Shown: positions 56,385 to 64,000 of the stretch, piece by piece
Layout: each line of letters begins with the position of its first letter
How positions within the stretch are numbered: the stretch's first letter is position 1
DNA from: Burkholderia sp. Ac-20365
Lineage (GTDB): Bacteria; Pseudomonadota; Gammaproteobacteria; Burkholderiales; Burkholderiaceae
Length of the DNA: 64,000 bases
Reading direction: 5' to 3'
NCBI RefSeq assembly: GCF_017104715.1
Contig: NZ_JAAGPI010000005.1
Span: 186,001-250,000, forward strand
Notes under the pieces: model-generated
Database searches by the model: none
What the model saw: only the letters and a program-made list of their open reading frames with translations
What the model was told of the DNA's origin: nothing
Program-made: the position numbers and the translations under genes

Positions 56385-57021
56385 GTGGACTCACGACAAT
56401 CTGATCGAGCGCTACAACGCAAACGAAAGAACGATCCACTGGATCACCGCGATAAGCTTCGTATTATTGGCGCTCTCCGGACTGGCGCTGTTTCATCCCG
56501 CGATGTTCTGGCTATCGAATCTGTTCGGCGGCGGACAATGGCTGCGGATCCTGCATCCGTTCATCGGCCTTGTGATGTTTTCTTCGTTTGCGTGCCTTGC
56601 ACTGCGCTACTGGCATCACAACCTGATCGAAATGAATGACATTCGATGGCTCATGCATATCCTCGACATTCTCAACAATCGCGAGGAAGGCGTGCCGGAA
56701 GTCGGGCGCTACAATGCCGGCCAGAAAATGCTCTTCTGGACACTGCTGCCCTGCATGATCGTGTTGTTGCTATCCGGAATCGCGATCTGGAGACGCTACT
56801 TCTCAGGTTATCTTCCAATCGACGTTGTCAGGCTTGGTGCACTTGCGCATGCAGCCGCGGCCTTTGTGCTGATTGCGGCTATCCTGGTTCACATTTACGC
56901 GGGAATCTGGATTCAGGGAACGCTGGGCGCGATGCTTCACGGTTATGTCACGCCGGGCTGGGCGAGAAAGCATCATCCACGCTGGTTCCGCTCGCTATTG
57001 AAATCCAGGAATACACACTAG
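56368..57021 (+). CDS. fdnI: Formate dehydrogenase cytochrome b556 gamma subunit
   Basis: 217 residues with four membrane helices and haem-ligand histidines in [17 protein letters not shown] and the C-terminal [22 protein letters not shown]; it hands electrons to quinone. A short hydrophilic N-terminus ([20 protein letters not shown]) precedes helix 1. ATG 56368 overlaps fdnH by 17 bases and follows AAGGAGG. The quinol produced can feed the CIO oxidase located 8 kb upstream. No fdhE or fdhD maturation gene is in the window, nor selA/selB. Confidence 0.94.
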   Translation: MSEDGKWTHDNLIERYNANERTIHWITAISFVLLALSGLALFHPAMFWLSNLFGGGQWLRILHPFIGLVMFSSFACLALRYWHHNLIEMNDIRWLMHILDILNNREEGVPEVGRYNAGQKMLFWTLLPCMIVLLLSGIAIWRRYFSGYLPIDVVRLGALAHAAAAFVLIAAILVHIYAGIWIQGTLGAMLHGYVTPGWARKHHPRWFRSLLKSRNTH

Positions 57022-57042
57022 CCGACGGGCTCGACCATGTTC

Positions 57043-57076
57043 TTACGCAACTGCCAACCAACAGGCAGTTGCGTAA
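57043..57076. terminator. Bidirectional hairpin between fdnI and monooxygenase gene
   Basis: A perfect 13-bp inverted repeat, TTACGCAACTGCC (57043-57055) and GGCAGTTGCGTAA (57064-57076), with an 8-base loop, in the short gap between convergent genes. It lacks a T-run on both strands. Confidence 0.65.
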
Positions 57077-57084
57077 CAGGCAGC

Positions 57085-57396
57085 TCAGGTGCCGGCTTGA
57101 TCGGCTACATCCACGCCGTGCACGACGACAGCGGTACGCTCCGCAAGCTCGCCGATACGGGACAGGTAGTTCTGGAAGTGTGGCGTTGCCCGATGCGAGA
57201 CGATGGCGTCATCGCTTTTGTAAAGCTCATCGAGCACGAAACGGCCACGGTTATCACCGTCCTGCCACAGATCGTAGCGAAGGTTGCCAGCCTCAGCGCG
57301 AGAGAGCGGCACCATGCCGCGCAGCAGCGTTTCCAGTTCGCTTTCGCGCCCCTCTTTAGCGGTCAATATCGCGACGATCTTTACGGTTGTGGTCAC
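57085..57396 (-). CDS. ABM-domain (quinol monooxygenase-like) protein
   Basis: 103 residues of the antibiotic-biosynthesis-monooxygenase ferredoxin-like fold: VKIVAILTAKEGRESELETLL, LVPLSRAEAGNLRYDLWQD, FVLDELYKSDDAIVSH, TPHFQNYLSRIGEL. YgiN-like members act on quinones or other aromatic rings without metal cofactors. A likely role in quinone or electrophile detoxification near the quinone-linked genes. The start at 57396 is preceded by AAGGAGAAAG. It lies 29 bases after the stop of the flavoprotein gene (57426) on the same strand. Confidence 0.83.
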   Translation of the reverse strand: MTTTVKIVAILTAKEGRESELETLLRGMVPLSRAEAGNLRYDLWQDGDNRGRFVLDELYKSDDAIVSHRATPHFQNYLSRIGELAERTAVVVHGVDVADQAGT

Positions 57397-57425
57397 GTGT
57401 CTTTCTCCTTGGAAGCAGTGAATGT

Positions 57426-59210
57426 TTAGCCCGATTGAGCCGGAATGCCCGGACCTGGCGCTTCCCTATTTGTAGCATACGTAGCATACGAGCGGCGTTC
57501 AGCGAGAACGCCATGAATCTGCGCCACGACAGCCGCGCCTTCGCCCACCGCGGCGGACACTCGCTTGATCGATTCCGCGCGCACGTCACCAATCGCGAAG
57601 ACACCGTCGACGCTTGTTTCGAGGGTATGCGCGCCCGCGTTATAACCGCCGCGTGCTTCTGCTCCCGTCAGCACAAAGCCTTTGGCATCGGTCCGTACTC
57701 CGCAGCCCTTCAACCATCGGGTGTTGGGTTCGGCGCCCGTGAAAAGGAAAAGATGCCTGACAGAAAATGAAAGTGGTCCGCCCGGTCCTCTGCAACTGAT
57801 CTCCGACAACCCAACGGCATCGTCCGACAGGGAGAGAACTTGCGTATCCGTATAGAGCGTGACGTTCGGGAGTCGCGCGATCCGGTCGATCAGATACTGC
57901 GACATATGTTCAGCGAGACTATGTCCACGTATGAGCAGATGCACGCGCTCCGCATGGGACGCGAGATACACGACGCCCTGCCCCGCCGAGTTTCCACCGC
58001 CAACCACGACGATCTCCAGACCTCTGCACAGCTTTGCCTCCACCGGCGAGGTCCCGAAGAAAACGCCGCGCCCCGTAAGCCGCTCGAGTCCTTCAATGAC
58101 CGGCTTCACGTATGCCGCGCCCGATGCAATGACCACGGTGTGCGATGCGACGCGCTTTCCATTTTCAAGTTCGACTTCGAGGGGCGTGCACTCGCATCTG
58201 AGGATGTTGATGCGCGTCGGAATCGAAATGTGCACGCCGAATTTCTGGACCTGCACAAAGGCGCGTCCCGTTAGCGCCTGCCCGGAAATGCCGGCGGGAA
58301 ACCCCAGATAGTTCTCGATCCGTGCACTCGTGCCCGCTTGCCCGCCCGGTCCCCAGCTGTCGAAGATAGCGACTGACAATCCTTCAGATGCTGCATACAC
58401 TGCCGCCGCCAGTCCTGCGGGGCCGGCACCGACGATCACGGTGTCGTACACATGCGCGGGATCGAATTCGGGTAACCAGCCGAGCGCGGTCGCGACGCGG
58501 TTCTCATCGGGCGCGCGCAACACGGTCCCGTCCGGACAGATCACGATTGGGAAGTCGCTGGGTGTCGCCGAAATGCGTTGAAGCAGTGCCACCGTTTCGG
58601 GGTCGTCGCGTCTGTCGATCAACGAATAGGGATAGGAGTTTCTTCTCAGCAAATCCTGCAAGGCGATCAGTCGCGCGTCGGTCGAATCGCCGATCAGTAC
58701 GGGACCGCTGCCCTTCTCGATCAATCCCACACGGCGAAGAATCAGCGCACGCATGATCTTTTCGCCGAGCTCGGCTTCCATCACGAGCAACCTGCGCAGA
58801 TCCGCCGATTCGATCACGATGGCCGTCGTGTCTTCGACGACGAGGCCATCCCCCAGACACGGATGACCGAACAGTTGCGCGATCTCACCAAGAAACTGCC
58901 CCGGCCGATACTCGAAGACACGATGCACCCTGCCGACGGCATCACGTCGGGTCACCTTGACGAGTCCCTTCAACATGACGACGAGCCCGGGGCTCGGATG
59001 CCCCATGGTGAACATCACATCTCCCGCCGACCAGCGAACCTCCTTGCCGAAGGCGCGCGTCCGGTCGATTTCCCGCTCTGGAATAAACGGGAACATCTGA
59101 TCCTTCCGGTTCGTGATCACGGAGACGGCAACATCCGATTCGATCACATTGACGAAACTCAGGTTGGGATCGTTTAGCGCTTCATTCTGCGAGCTACGAT
59201 CGCTATCCAT
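57426..59210 (-). CDS. Crp-like-domain/thioredoxin-reductase-like fused flavoprotein
   Basis: 594 residues. An N-terminal cyclic-nucleotide/Crp-like sensor domain (~35-150; PGQFLGEIAQLFGHP), a glutaredoxin-like segment (~165-235, SDFPIVICPDGTVLRAP), then a TrxB-type FAD/NAD(P) module (DTVIVGAGPAGLAAAVYAASEG; GGQAGTSARIENYLGFP; VVVGGGNSAGQGVVYL; DGVFAIGDVRAESIKRV). The thioredoxin-reductase CxxC is absent (FFGTSPVEAKLC in its place), so it cannot reduce thioredoxin in the usual way. In the Crp-like pocket PCLGDGL replaces the usual PRTA, which suggests a ligand other than cAMP. ATG 59210; the NAD(P)-linked enzyme is cytosolic. Confidence 0.88.
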   Translation of the reverse strand: MDSDRSSQNEALNDPNLSFVNVIESDVAVSVITNRKDQMFPFIPEREIDRTRAFGKEVRWSAGDVMFTMGHPSPGLVVMLKGLVKVTRRDAVGRVHRVFEYRPGQFLGEIAQLFGHPCLGDGLVVEDTTAIVIESADLRRLLVMEAELGEKIMRALILRRVGLIEKGSGPVLIGDSTDARLIALQDLLRRNSYPYSLIDRRDDPETVALLQRISATPSDFPIVICPDGTVLRAPDENRVATALGWLPEFDPAHVYDTVIVGAGPAGLAAAVYAASEGLSVAIFDSWGPGGQAGTSARIENYLGFPAGISGQALTGRAFVQVQKFGVHISIPTRINILRCECTPLEVELENGKRVASHTVVIASGAAYVKPVIEGLERLTGRGVFFGTSPVEAKLCRGLEIVVVGGGNSAGQGVVYLASHAERVHLLIRGHSLAEHMSQYLIDRIARLPNVTLYTDTQVLSLSDDAVGLSEISCRGPGGPLSFSVRHLFLFTGAEPNTRWLKGCGVRTDAKGFVLTGAEARGGYNAGAHTLETSVDGVFAIGDVRAESIKRVSAAVGEGAAVVAQIHGVLAERRSYATYATNREAPGPGIPAQSG

Positions 59211-59333
59211 GGGCAAGTCTCCAGAGCCGGCGTTGGTCAGTCAGCTAACACTACTGAAATCACGTGATGCATGCCGATATCAGTGCTCGCTCGCAATGCA
59301 GTGCGAATTGGGAACACGATGCGCCACAAGAGG

Positions 59334-60797
59334 CTAAAAGGTCAGATCGTGAATGCGGCGCACACCATCCAATAGCCACTGAAGGAACGAATTCTCGGAT
59401 TGCGTAGCAGGCGTAGGCGCACCGATCTTGTCGAGCATGCGTTGACGGCGCGACAGCAACTGGCACATCGCCTTTGCGACGTCGGGATTCTTCTTCAGGA
59501 TCGGTGTCAGGTCTTCTTTCTTTAGCGTGTAGATTGCCGACGGCGTGAGCGTGGTGATCTTCACGCGAGCGGGCAATCCGGCAAGCAGCCCGCCCTCGCC
59601 TACTGCTTCGCCGGGACCCAGCCGCGCCACTTCGACTTGCACACTTCCCTCTTTGGCCACGGCGCAAAGCACACCTGAATCGATGATGGTGAGACTGTCG
59701 GGCACCGATTCCGGCGTGATCAGCACTTCGCCCGCCTCGCAGTCACGGCGCGCAAGACGCGGAGCGAGCTGCGCGATTTCGTCCGGCGTCAGCACCGCGA
59801 ACATATCGACGCGCTGCAACAGCCTGATGCGCGCATCGTCCCGTCCGGGAAGCGCGCTTGCCGTATAGGGCACGCCCAGCGACCTGAGGTCGACGCCCGC
59901 TGCTGCGAGGTGCCGGTGACAAAGGTCGTACAGTTCGTTCGATACCGTGCGCTTTTTGCTCATGTCGTCGACATAGGCAGTTGCTTCGTATTGAAACGAC
60001 TCCGTGCCAACAGACTTCACTTGCGCGTACGGTGCCGGGTCCGCGAGTACCGCACGCACACTTTTCAGCGCGTGGTCGAGAGCCTCCAAAACGACTTTCG
60101 GTCGTGCCTCAGGCGTGACTTCGAGCATGACAGTCACACCGTGAAGCGCGGTCGGGCGACTGCTGTTGACGATCTTCGTCTTCGCGGCGACGGCGTTCGG
60201 CACGATCACGACTGCACCTTGCGAGGTCAGCAGATGGGTGGCGCGCCAGTTCATTTCCATGACCTTGCCTTCTACACCATCGATGTTCACCCAGTTACCT
60301 ACCTCATACGGTTCGGTTGTGTTGATCACGATGCCGGCGAAGACATCGCTAAGTGTGCTTTGGATGGCCAGACCGACGACGAGCGCAAGCGCGCCGGAAG
60401 TGGCAACCAGCCCGCGTATCGGCAGTTCAAGTACGAAACCGAGCGAAGCGACGATCGCGGCGAGAAATGCCAGCGCGCCGAACACGTCCTCGAACAGGCG
60501 CTGGCGACGCCATGTTTTGGGAAGGAGCAGCGTATCCAGCATCTTGCTGAGCAAACGCGCACCTGTTAGCCACCAGACGATTTCGAGCAACTGGCCCAGC
60601 ATGTGCCGCGCCCAGGAATCGGCAAACGGGGCCTGCCTGAACGGACTCAGGTTCGATGCGAAGAGGAGCGCGCTGAAAGCCGCATAGATGCACAGTCGCA
60701 CGGTCAGCCTCGCAACTTCGTTGCGAGGCATCACGCAACACCACACGAGGACGTCGAGCGCGACCAGTAGAAAGCCAAAGAGCAACGGGTTGTTCAC
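59334..60797 (-). CDS. MscS-type mechanosensitive channel with C-terminal Crp-like domain
   Basis: 487 residues. Four to five membrane helices (LLFGFLLVALDVLVWCCVM to FLAAIVASLGFVLEL), the MscS pore and beta domain (LVVGLAIQSTLSDVFAGIVINTTEPYEVGNWVNIDGVEGKV; VPNAVAAKTKIVNSS) and a C-terminal cyclic-nucleotide-binding domain (~345-460; RLGPGEAVGEGGLLAGLPARVKITTLT). GTG 60797 (VNNPLLFG) follows GGAG; the frame extends to 61028 but its N-terminus is low complexity. A gated channel whose opening may respond to a nucleotide or to tension. It lies upstream of the Crp-fused flavoprotein on the same strand. Confidence 0.88.
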   Translation of the reverse strand: MNNPLLFGFLLVALDVLVWCCVMPRNEVARLTVRLCIYAAFSALLFASNLSPFRQAPFADSWARHMLGQLLEIVWWLTGARLLSKMLDTLLLPKTWRRQRLFEDVFGALAFLAAIVASLGFVLELPIRGLVATSGALALVVGLAIQSTLSDVFAGIVINTTEPYEVGNWVNIDGVEGKVMEMNWRATHLLTSQGAVVIVPNAVAAKTKIVNSSRPTALHGVTVMLEVTPEARPKVVLEALDHALKSVRAVLADPAPYAQVKSVGTESFQYEATAYVDDMSKKRTVSNELYDLCHRHLAAAGVDLRSLGVPYTASALPGRDDARIRLLQRVDMFAVLTPDEIAQLAPRLARRDCEAGEVLITPESVPDSLTIIDSGVLCAVAKEGSVQVEVARLGPGEAVGEGGLLAGLPARVKITTLTPSAIYTLKKEDLTPILKKNPDVAKAMCQLLSRRQRMLDKIGAPTPATQSENSFLQWLLDGVRRIHDLTF

Positions 60798-63070
60798 GCA
60801 GGCTCCGGTACAGGCTGGACAAATCGGTGAATTGACGAGAGCCGGAAGTTGCGGCGGTCGGTCGGCGTCCGGGGAGAATCGTGATCGATTCCGCGTGGCT
60901 GCGTTTTTGGCAGTGCGGGTTGGGAAATCGGGTGGATTTGGGAAAAGGGGTTTCGGGGTGGGTTCGTGTTCAGTTGATGTGAATCGGCTTACACGGTTTC
61001 GAAGTGTGCGAGTCACACATGTGATCAACGCTCTGCTCTTCCTGTCGATGCTTTCCCGTGATCGTCAGCATTCTCTTTCTGACTTTTGGCTAGCGATACT
61101 TCGGCGATGAAATTCAAGGTCTGAATGCAATGAGCCGCATCCATTACTCTCAATAGCTCGCGTAGATTTGAAGTACAGAATACGTAACGTTTACTACGCC
61201 ATAGTCTTGTTGCTTCACATCTAGACTCGATATCGCTTGCTTGAGGGCAGTTTTGGTTGCATACGGCCATTTTCGTGTGAAACATTCTCGAAAATTGCGA
61301 TAAAACCCTTTTTAAACATAAACTTAAGCGATCTGCGATTCTTCGCTCAATGTTTCACGCGAGCGGATTACCGCGCAATTTGTCAGCAGTCGGAGCGGAG
61401 GCTCGGGCGATTTGCGTAACTCGACATTTTGAGAGCGGCGTTAGCGAAAACGCGTCCCGTAACACGATTATTGTGTTGCCCGGATTGAGGGGGTCGGCGC
61501 ATGACCGACATTTGTGACGACAATCGTGCAGGCTATGTAGGGAGCCGATCGTTGTACACGGACATGGTTGACACTTGCAATTGGTCAAAAGGGCTTGAAG
61601 CTGTGATGCTTTAAGACAGCAGAGATGTCAGTGAATGCGGCGACGATTTCGTCTGCATGGTCGATCAGTTTCCACGGACGCGCCACGATGTCGCCCTGTT
61701 CCGCCCTCGCACTGGGTTGGCGTCAAGGGCCAGCGGTCGAACTACATCGGTGGGATCCCGTGGTCCTCTACGCAAATTGGGGCGAGATCATGTCCTCGGC
61801 TTTCGTTGCGTGCATTTCAAGTCGCTCCCACCCGGTTGTCAGGAGCGGCTCTTCAAATCGGGAGGCGGTCGTTTGGCTGTTGACCAGTGCTTCGTATTCA
61901 CAGCACATCATCGCGCGAAGCGCCTGGCTGCGGGCTATCGCGCAATGGTTCATATGCCTTCGGGCGAACGGTTTGCCACGACCTGCGACTTCGCGAGGTC
62001 AACGCCGGAAACGTCCCAGCATGACTGCCTCTCCGTGCGAACATGAAGTCGAGTCCATTAGGCGATGTAGGCATGCTACGTCCGGGCGAATCTTCCCCAA
62101 TTCGTTAGTGAAGGCCAGCGGCTTAGGTCCGTGGTACTGGTGCGGCATGTGTTCCCGATGCACACCAGCAGGCATCGCAGAAGTAGGATCGTCAGCGACA
62201 GATGCAAATCAACGCCCATCCGCGAGTCTAGTCTGTTGCTGCAAATCGGCTCCCGTCGCTTGCCCTGAACAAGTCCATGAATGCGGCGGCGGAATGATCG
62301 GTTCGGCCATACGATTTGATGGTCATGCGACGGATCACCCCAGCTTTGTCGGTCTGCGCAATGTGGTTCACTGTAGATGGTCCGACCGCGCGGAAGGCAA
62401 AGTTCGGAGAGGCGGTGATCTCATACGCTGACGCGAGCGCTCGAATGTACGGTCGTCGTCGATCAGCAAGCGAGACCAGATAGCGATTTGTCGATACGGC
62501 GATTGGTCTCAGGATGGCGACTTCGCGTCCGGAGTGGACGGTCTTCTACAGGACACGTTGCGCCCGTTAGACTTCAGAAGATCGTTGTCGAAAGTCAGAT
62601 GCGATGAAGGGATCCGCTCGCAGTTTCTCCGGATATCCCCGATTTCAATCCGCGATTCGAACCCGCACCTCACGCTAGCGATATCCGGTCAGCGTATTCC
62701 CACAGTCGACTTTCGCTCATTCCATTTCGGCTCCCCATAAAGCCACTTAGAAGCCTCGAAGGCAAATGAGCGACCGTCTTTGATAAATTCGCCGGCGGTA
62801 GATGCCACGGTCTAAGCGTCTGTTTGGACGCGAGCCGTCGGTTGAAATGGCGATTCAAGGGAAAGGTTGGCGCGCATAACGGTGTCCGGCGGCAAACGTG
62901 CCAAGACCCAGTTGATTGCGCTAATTGCGTTGGTGACAGCAGATTCGGATTAGGCGCTTGGCTGGAAGCGGGTCTGGGGCGGAACAGCAAAACATCTTCG
63001 ACGGAAACACATACGTTCCCTGAGAACGAAATCCGACACAGCACCCAGTGGTCACGAGACAGCATTCACC
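60798..63070. other. Gene-poor region, probably degenerate
   Basis: About 2.3 kb between the MscS gene and the parS-like cluster with no gene I can support. Frames here are short, lack good start sites or look like antisense shadows; those at 61025-61285 (minus), 61625-62431 (plus) and 62231-62545 (minus, no start codon) are the longest. An AT-rich stretch lies at 61281-61335. It probably holds decayed mobile or gene remnants and may include part of the replication region. Confidence 0.5.
62231..62545 (-). pseudogene. Possible gene remnant, 105 codons, no start codon
   Basis: On the minus strand 62545-62231 is open for 105 codons between TAG codons and gives a protein-like sequence (EVAILRPIAVSTNRYLV, then RALASAYEITASPNFAFRA and IRRMTIKSYGRTDHSAAAF). 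No ATG, GTG or TTG stands near its 5' end. I do not recognise the family. Could be an eroded gene or chance open frame. Confidence 0.25.
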
Positions 63071-63076
63071 ATGACA

Positions 63077-63103
63077 TGCAGTGTCACCAATGGTGACACT
63101 GCA
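63077..63103. promoter_or_regulatory. parS-like site 1
   Basis: Core GTGTCACC-AAT-GGTGACAC (63081-63099) extends to perfect 12-bp arms TGCAGTGTCACC and GGTGACACTGCA around AAT. First of three sites near the parB 3' end. Confidence 0.75.
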
Positions 63104-63225
63104 CATATTCTCGACCGGCCGTCCTGATCAGTTTCCCTCGGCGCCGATCTCAGAACGCGGCCGTCTCTCGGACGGTATACCGCGTGCTTATGTAGTGCAT
63201 AGCCAGACGACCTCGCCCGACGGAG

Positions 63226-63244
63226 GTGTCACCAATGGTGACAC
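63226..63244. promoter_or_regulatory. parS-like site 2
   Basis: Exact copy of the 19-bp core GTGTCACC-AAT-GGTGACAC, 145 bases from site 1. Confidence 0.75.
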
Positions 63245-63350
63245 TACTATGAGCCTCGACTATCCCCACCGACAGAGATGCCGCACGACACCTAATCGCT
63301 CATACGCCCATAACACCCCCCATCAACCCAAACGCCGTACAACACACGCG

Positions 63351-63369
63351 GTGTAACCAATGGTGACAC
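63351..63369. promoter_or_regulatory. parS-like site 3 (one mismatch)
   Basis: GTGTAACC-AAT-GGTGACAC, differing from the others by C to A at the fifth base; 125 bases from site 2 and 43 bases before the parB terminator T-run. Confidence 0.7.
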
Positions 63370-63411
63370 CGTCCGCCGGAGTCGCTCAGCAACGCATTGC
63401 CCAATGCAGAC

Positions 63412-63446
63412 TCACAAAACAAAAAGGCCCGCATTCAGCGGGCCTT
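63412..63446 (-). terminator. parB intrinsic terminator
   Basis: On the minus strand AAGGCCCGC-TGAAT-GCGGGCCTT (63446-63424), then TTTTGTTTTG. It lies about 17 bases after the parB stop codon. Confidence 0.9.
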
Positions 63447-63463
63447 GGCGACATCGAGAGCGC

Positions 63464-64000
63464 TCAGTTGGAATGTGGCTGAGCAGAAAACAGATCCCCA
63501 ATCATTTGGCGAATCTTGCGCTCCTGCTCATCGGTCAGCATATCGACCTTGATCCGGACGGTGAAGCTATTCGCGTCCTTCGTGATGTTGCCCGCTTGAG
63601 CCTTACCCGAAAAAAACTTATCGATGCTACGCCCAGCGTTAGTCGCACCTCCCGGAGTGCTAACCAGACTGGCGATCGCCGCGCCAAATTTTCCTTGCTG
63701 AAGACTACCGTTCACCACCTGCGGCCAAAGCTCTTTCGCAGCATCGACAGCCGCCTGTCCGTGCTTCTTCAGCACCACGCCGACATCATTGGCTGCGTGA
63801 CTACCAAGCAACGTCGGCTGCAGATCAAGATCATGCTTAATGAAATCCGGCAGACCTTCAAACGAAAGAAACCGGTAAAGACCTTGCCGCGACATGCCAA
63901 GCGCCTCGGCGAGCCGCGTGCGATTCGGGAAATCCTTTTCTGTTTGACGAATCGAAACTGAGATCTCATAGTCGGACAGATCATCGCGGCTGACATTCTC
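63464..64000 (-). CDS. parB: ParB-family partition protein, 5' end beyond window
   Basis: The frame is open from the right edge to TGA 63464-63466, giving the last 178 residues. These contain the ParB central helix-turn-helix (ENVSRDDLSDYEISVSI, then FPNRTRLAEALGMSRQGLYRFLSFEGLPDFI) and a C-terminal region ending VRIKVDMLTDEQERKIRQM. It is the centromere-binding CTPase-type partition protein that loads on parS and cooperates with ParA. The start and the N-terminal CTP-binding part are outside the window. The three 19-bp sites lie within 400 bases, which supports this assignment. The internal ATG at 63895 is not the start. Confidence 0.85.
   Translation of the reverse strand, partial: ENVSRDDLSDYEISVSIRQTEKDFPNRTRLAEALGMSRQGLYRFLSFEGLPDFIKHDLDLQPTLLGSHAANDVGVVLKKHGQAAVDAAKELWPQVVNGSLQQGKFGAAIASLVSTPGGATNAGRSIDKFFSGKAQAGNITKDANSFTVRIKVDMLTDEQERKIRQMIGDLFSAQPHSN

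Noticed and set aside
57471..57491. Tandem GTAGCATAC repeat
   Set aside because: It lies within the 3' coding part of the flavoprotein gene (ATYAT codons), only two copies; no sign of function.
61025..61285. 86-residue minus-strand open frame
   Set aside because: Weak start context and no recognisable domain; it partly overlaps the spurious N-terminal extension of the MscS frame.
61625..62431. 268-residue plus-strand open frame
   Set aside because: Low-complexity, Ser/Arg/Cys-rich translation with no ribosome-binding site or recognisable domain; looks like chance open frame in GC-rich DNA.
63081..63369. CRISPR array from the repeated 19-mer
   Set aside because: Only three copies, each itself a palindrome, at spacings of 145 and 125 bases; no cas genes. 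A parS-type centromere fits better.

Overview
The window is high-GC DNA packed with genes on both strands. It looks like part of a secondary replicon (second chromosome or megaplasmid) of a Burkholderiaceae bacterium, most likely Paraburkholderia or Caballeronia. The basis is the protein repertoire: a Burkholderia-type general porin, DUF4148 and DUF3331 proteins, a BON-domain periplasmic protein, an HpnN hopanoid transporter, many LysR/AraC/FixJ regulators, and at the right edge the 3' end of a ParB gene with three centromere-like sites beside it. The species is inferred, not proven.

Layout. 1-8.9 kb: truncated winged-helix/ATPase regulator, a small hypothetical protein, an NAD(P)-binding protein and a GlcG-like protein, the HpnN transporter, a PAS histidine kinase and a solitary IS5-like DUF4096 protein. 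9.3-15.2 kb: membrane-anchored catalase-like haem protein with its cytochrome b561, a porin, an MFS exporter, a membrane protein, an orphan glycine-betaine-type binding protein and a 42-codon small gene. 15.4-20.1 kb: an aldo/keto reductase - SRPBCC - MFS - SDR operon divergent from a LysR regulator. 20.5-27.5 kb: small secreted protein, an old-yellow-enzyme (OYE) reductase with a TTG start, and a ~1,850-residue kinase/ATPase/histidine-kinase protein. 27.7-34.4 kb: enoyl-CoA hydratase-like protein and a cluster for aldehyde oxidation (aldehyde dehydrogenase, 2Fe-2S subunit, molybdopterin subunit, triple-haem cytochrome c). 34.5-39.4 kb: a complete FUSC - outer-membrane factor - DUF1656 - HlyD aromatic-acid efflux operon. 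39.7-41.8 kb: three small exported proteins and a LysR regulator.

42-61 kb is a respiratory and redox block: a GAF histidine kinase, two FixJ-type response regulators, a receiver-only regulator and a DUF3331 protein lie beside a cyanide-insensitive bd-type quinol oxidase (cioA, cioB, DUF2474 subunit). An AraC regulator, a second OYE and a three-subunit formate dehydrogenase follow; its catalytic subunit uses an in-frame UGA as selenocysteine with a visible SECIS hairpin. Next come a quinol-monooxygenase-like protein, a thioredoxin-reductase-like flavoprotein with an N-terminal Crp-like domain, and an MscS channel with a C-terminal Crp-like domain. Formate oxidation would feed quinol to the oxidase, and the sensors plausibly match this to oxygen or redox state.

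61-63.4 kb is gene-poor and probably degenerate. Its right part carries three copies of a 19-bp inverted repeat (GTGTCACC-AAT-GGTGACAC) next to the parB 3' end, so the partition locus and probably the replication origin lie just beyond the window.

The most interesting non-coding signals are the putative centromere, a recurring ATACC-N3-GTA dyad near cioA, the AraC gene and the SDR gene, two arrays of helically phased 10-bp repeats, and orphan terminators that may end small RNAs.
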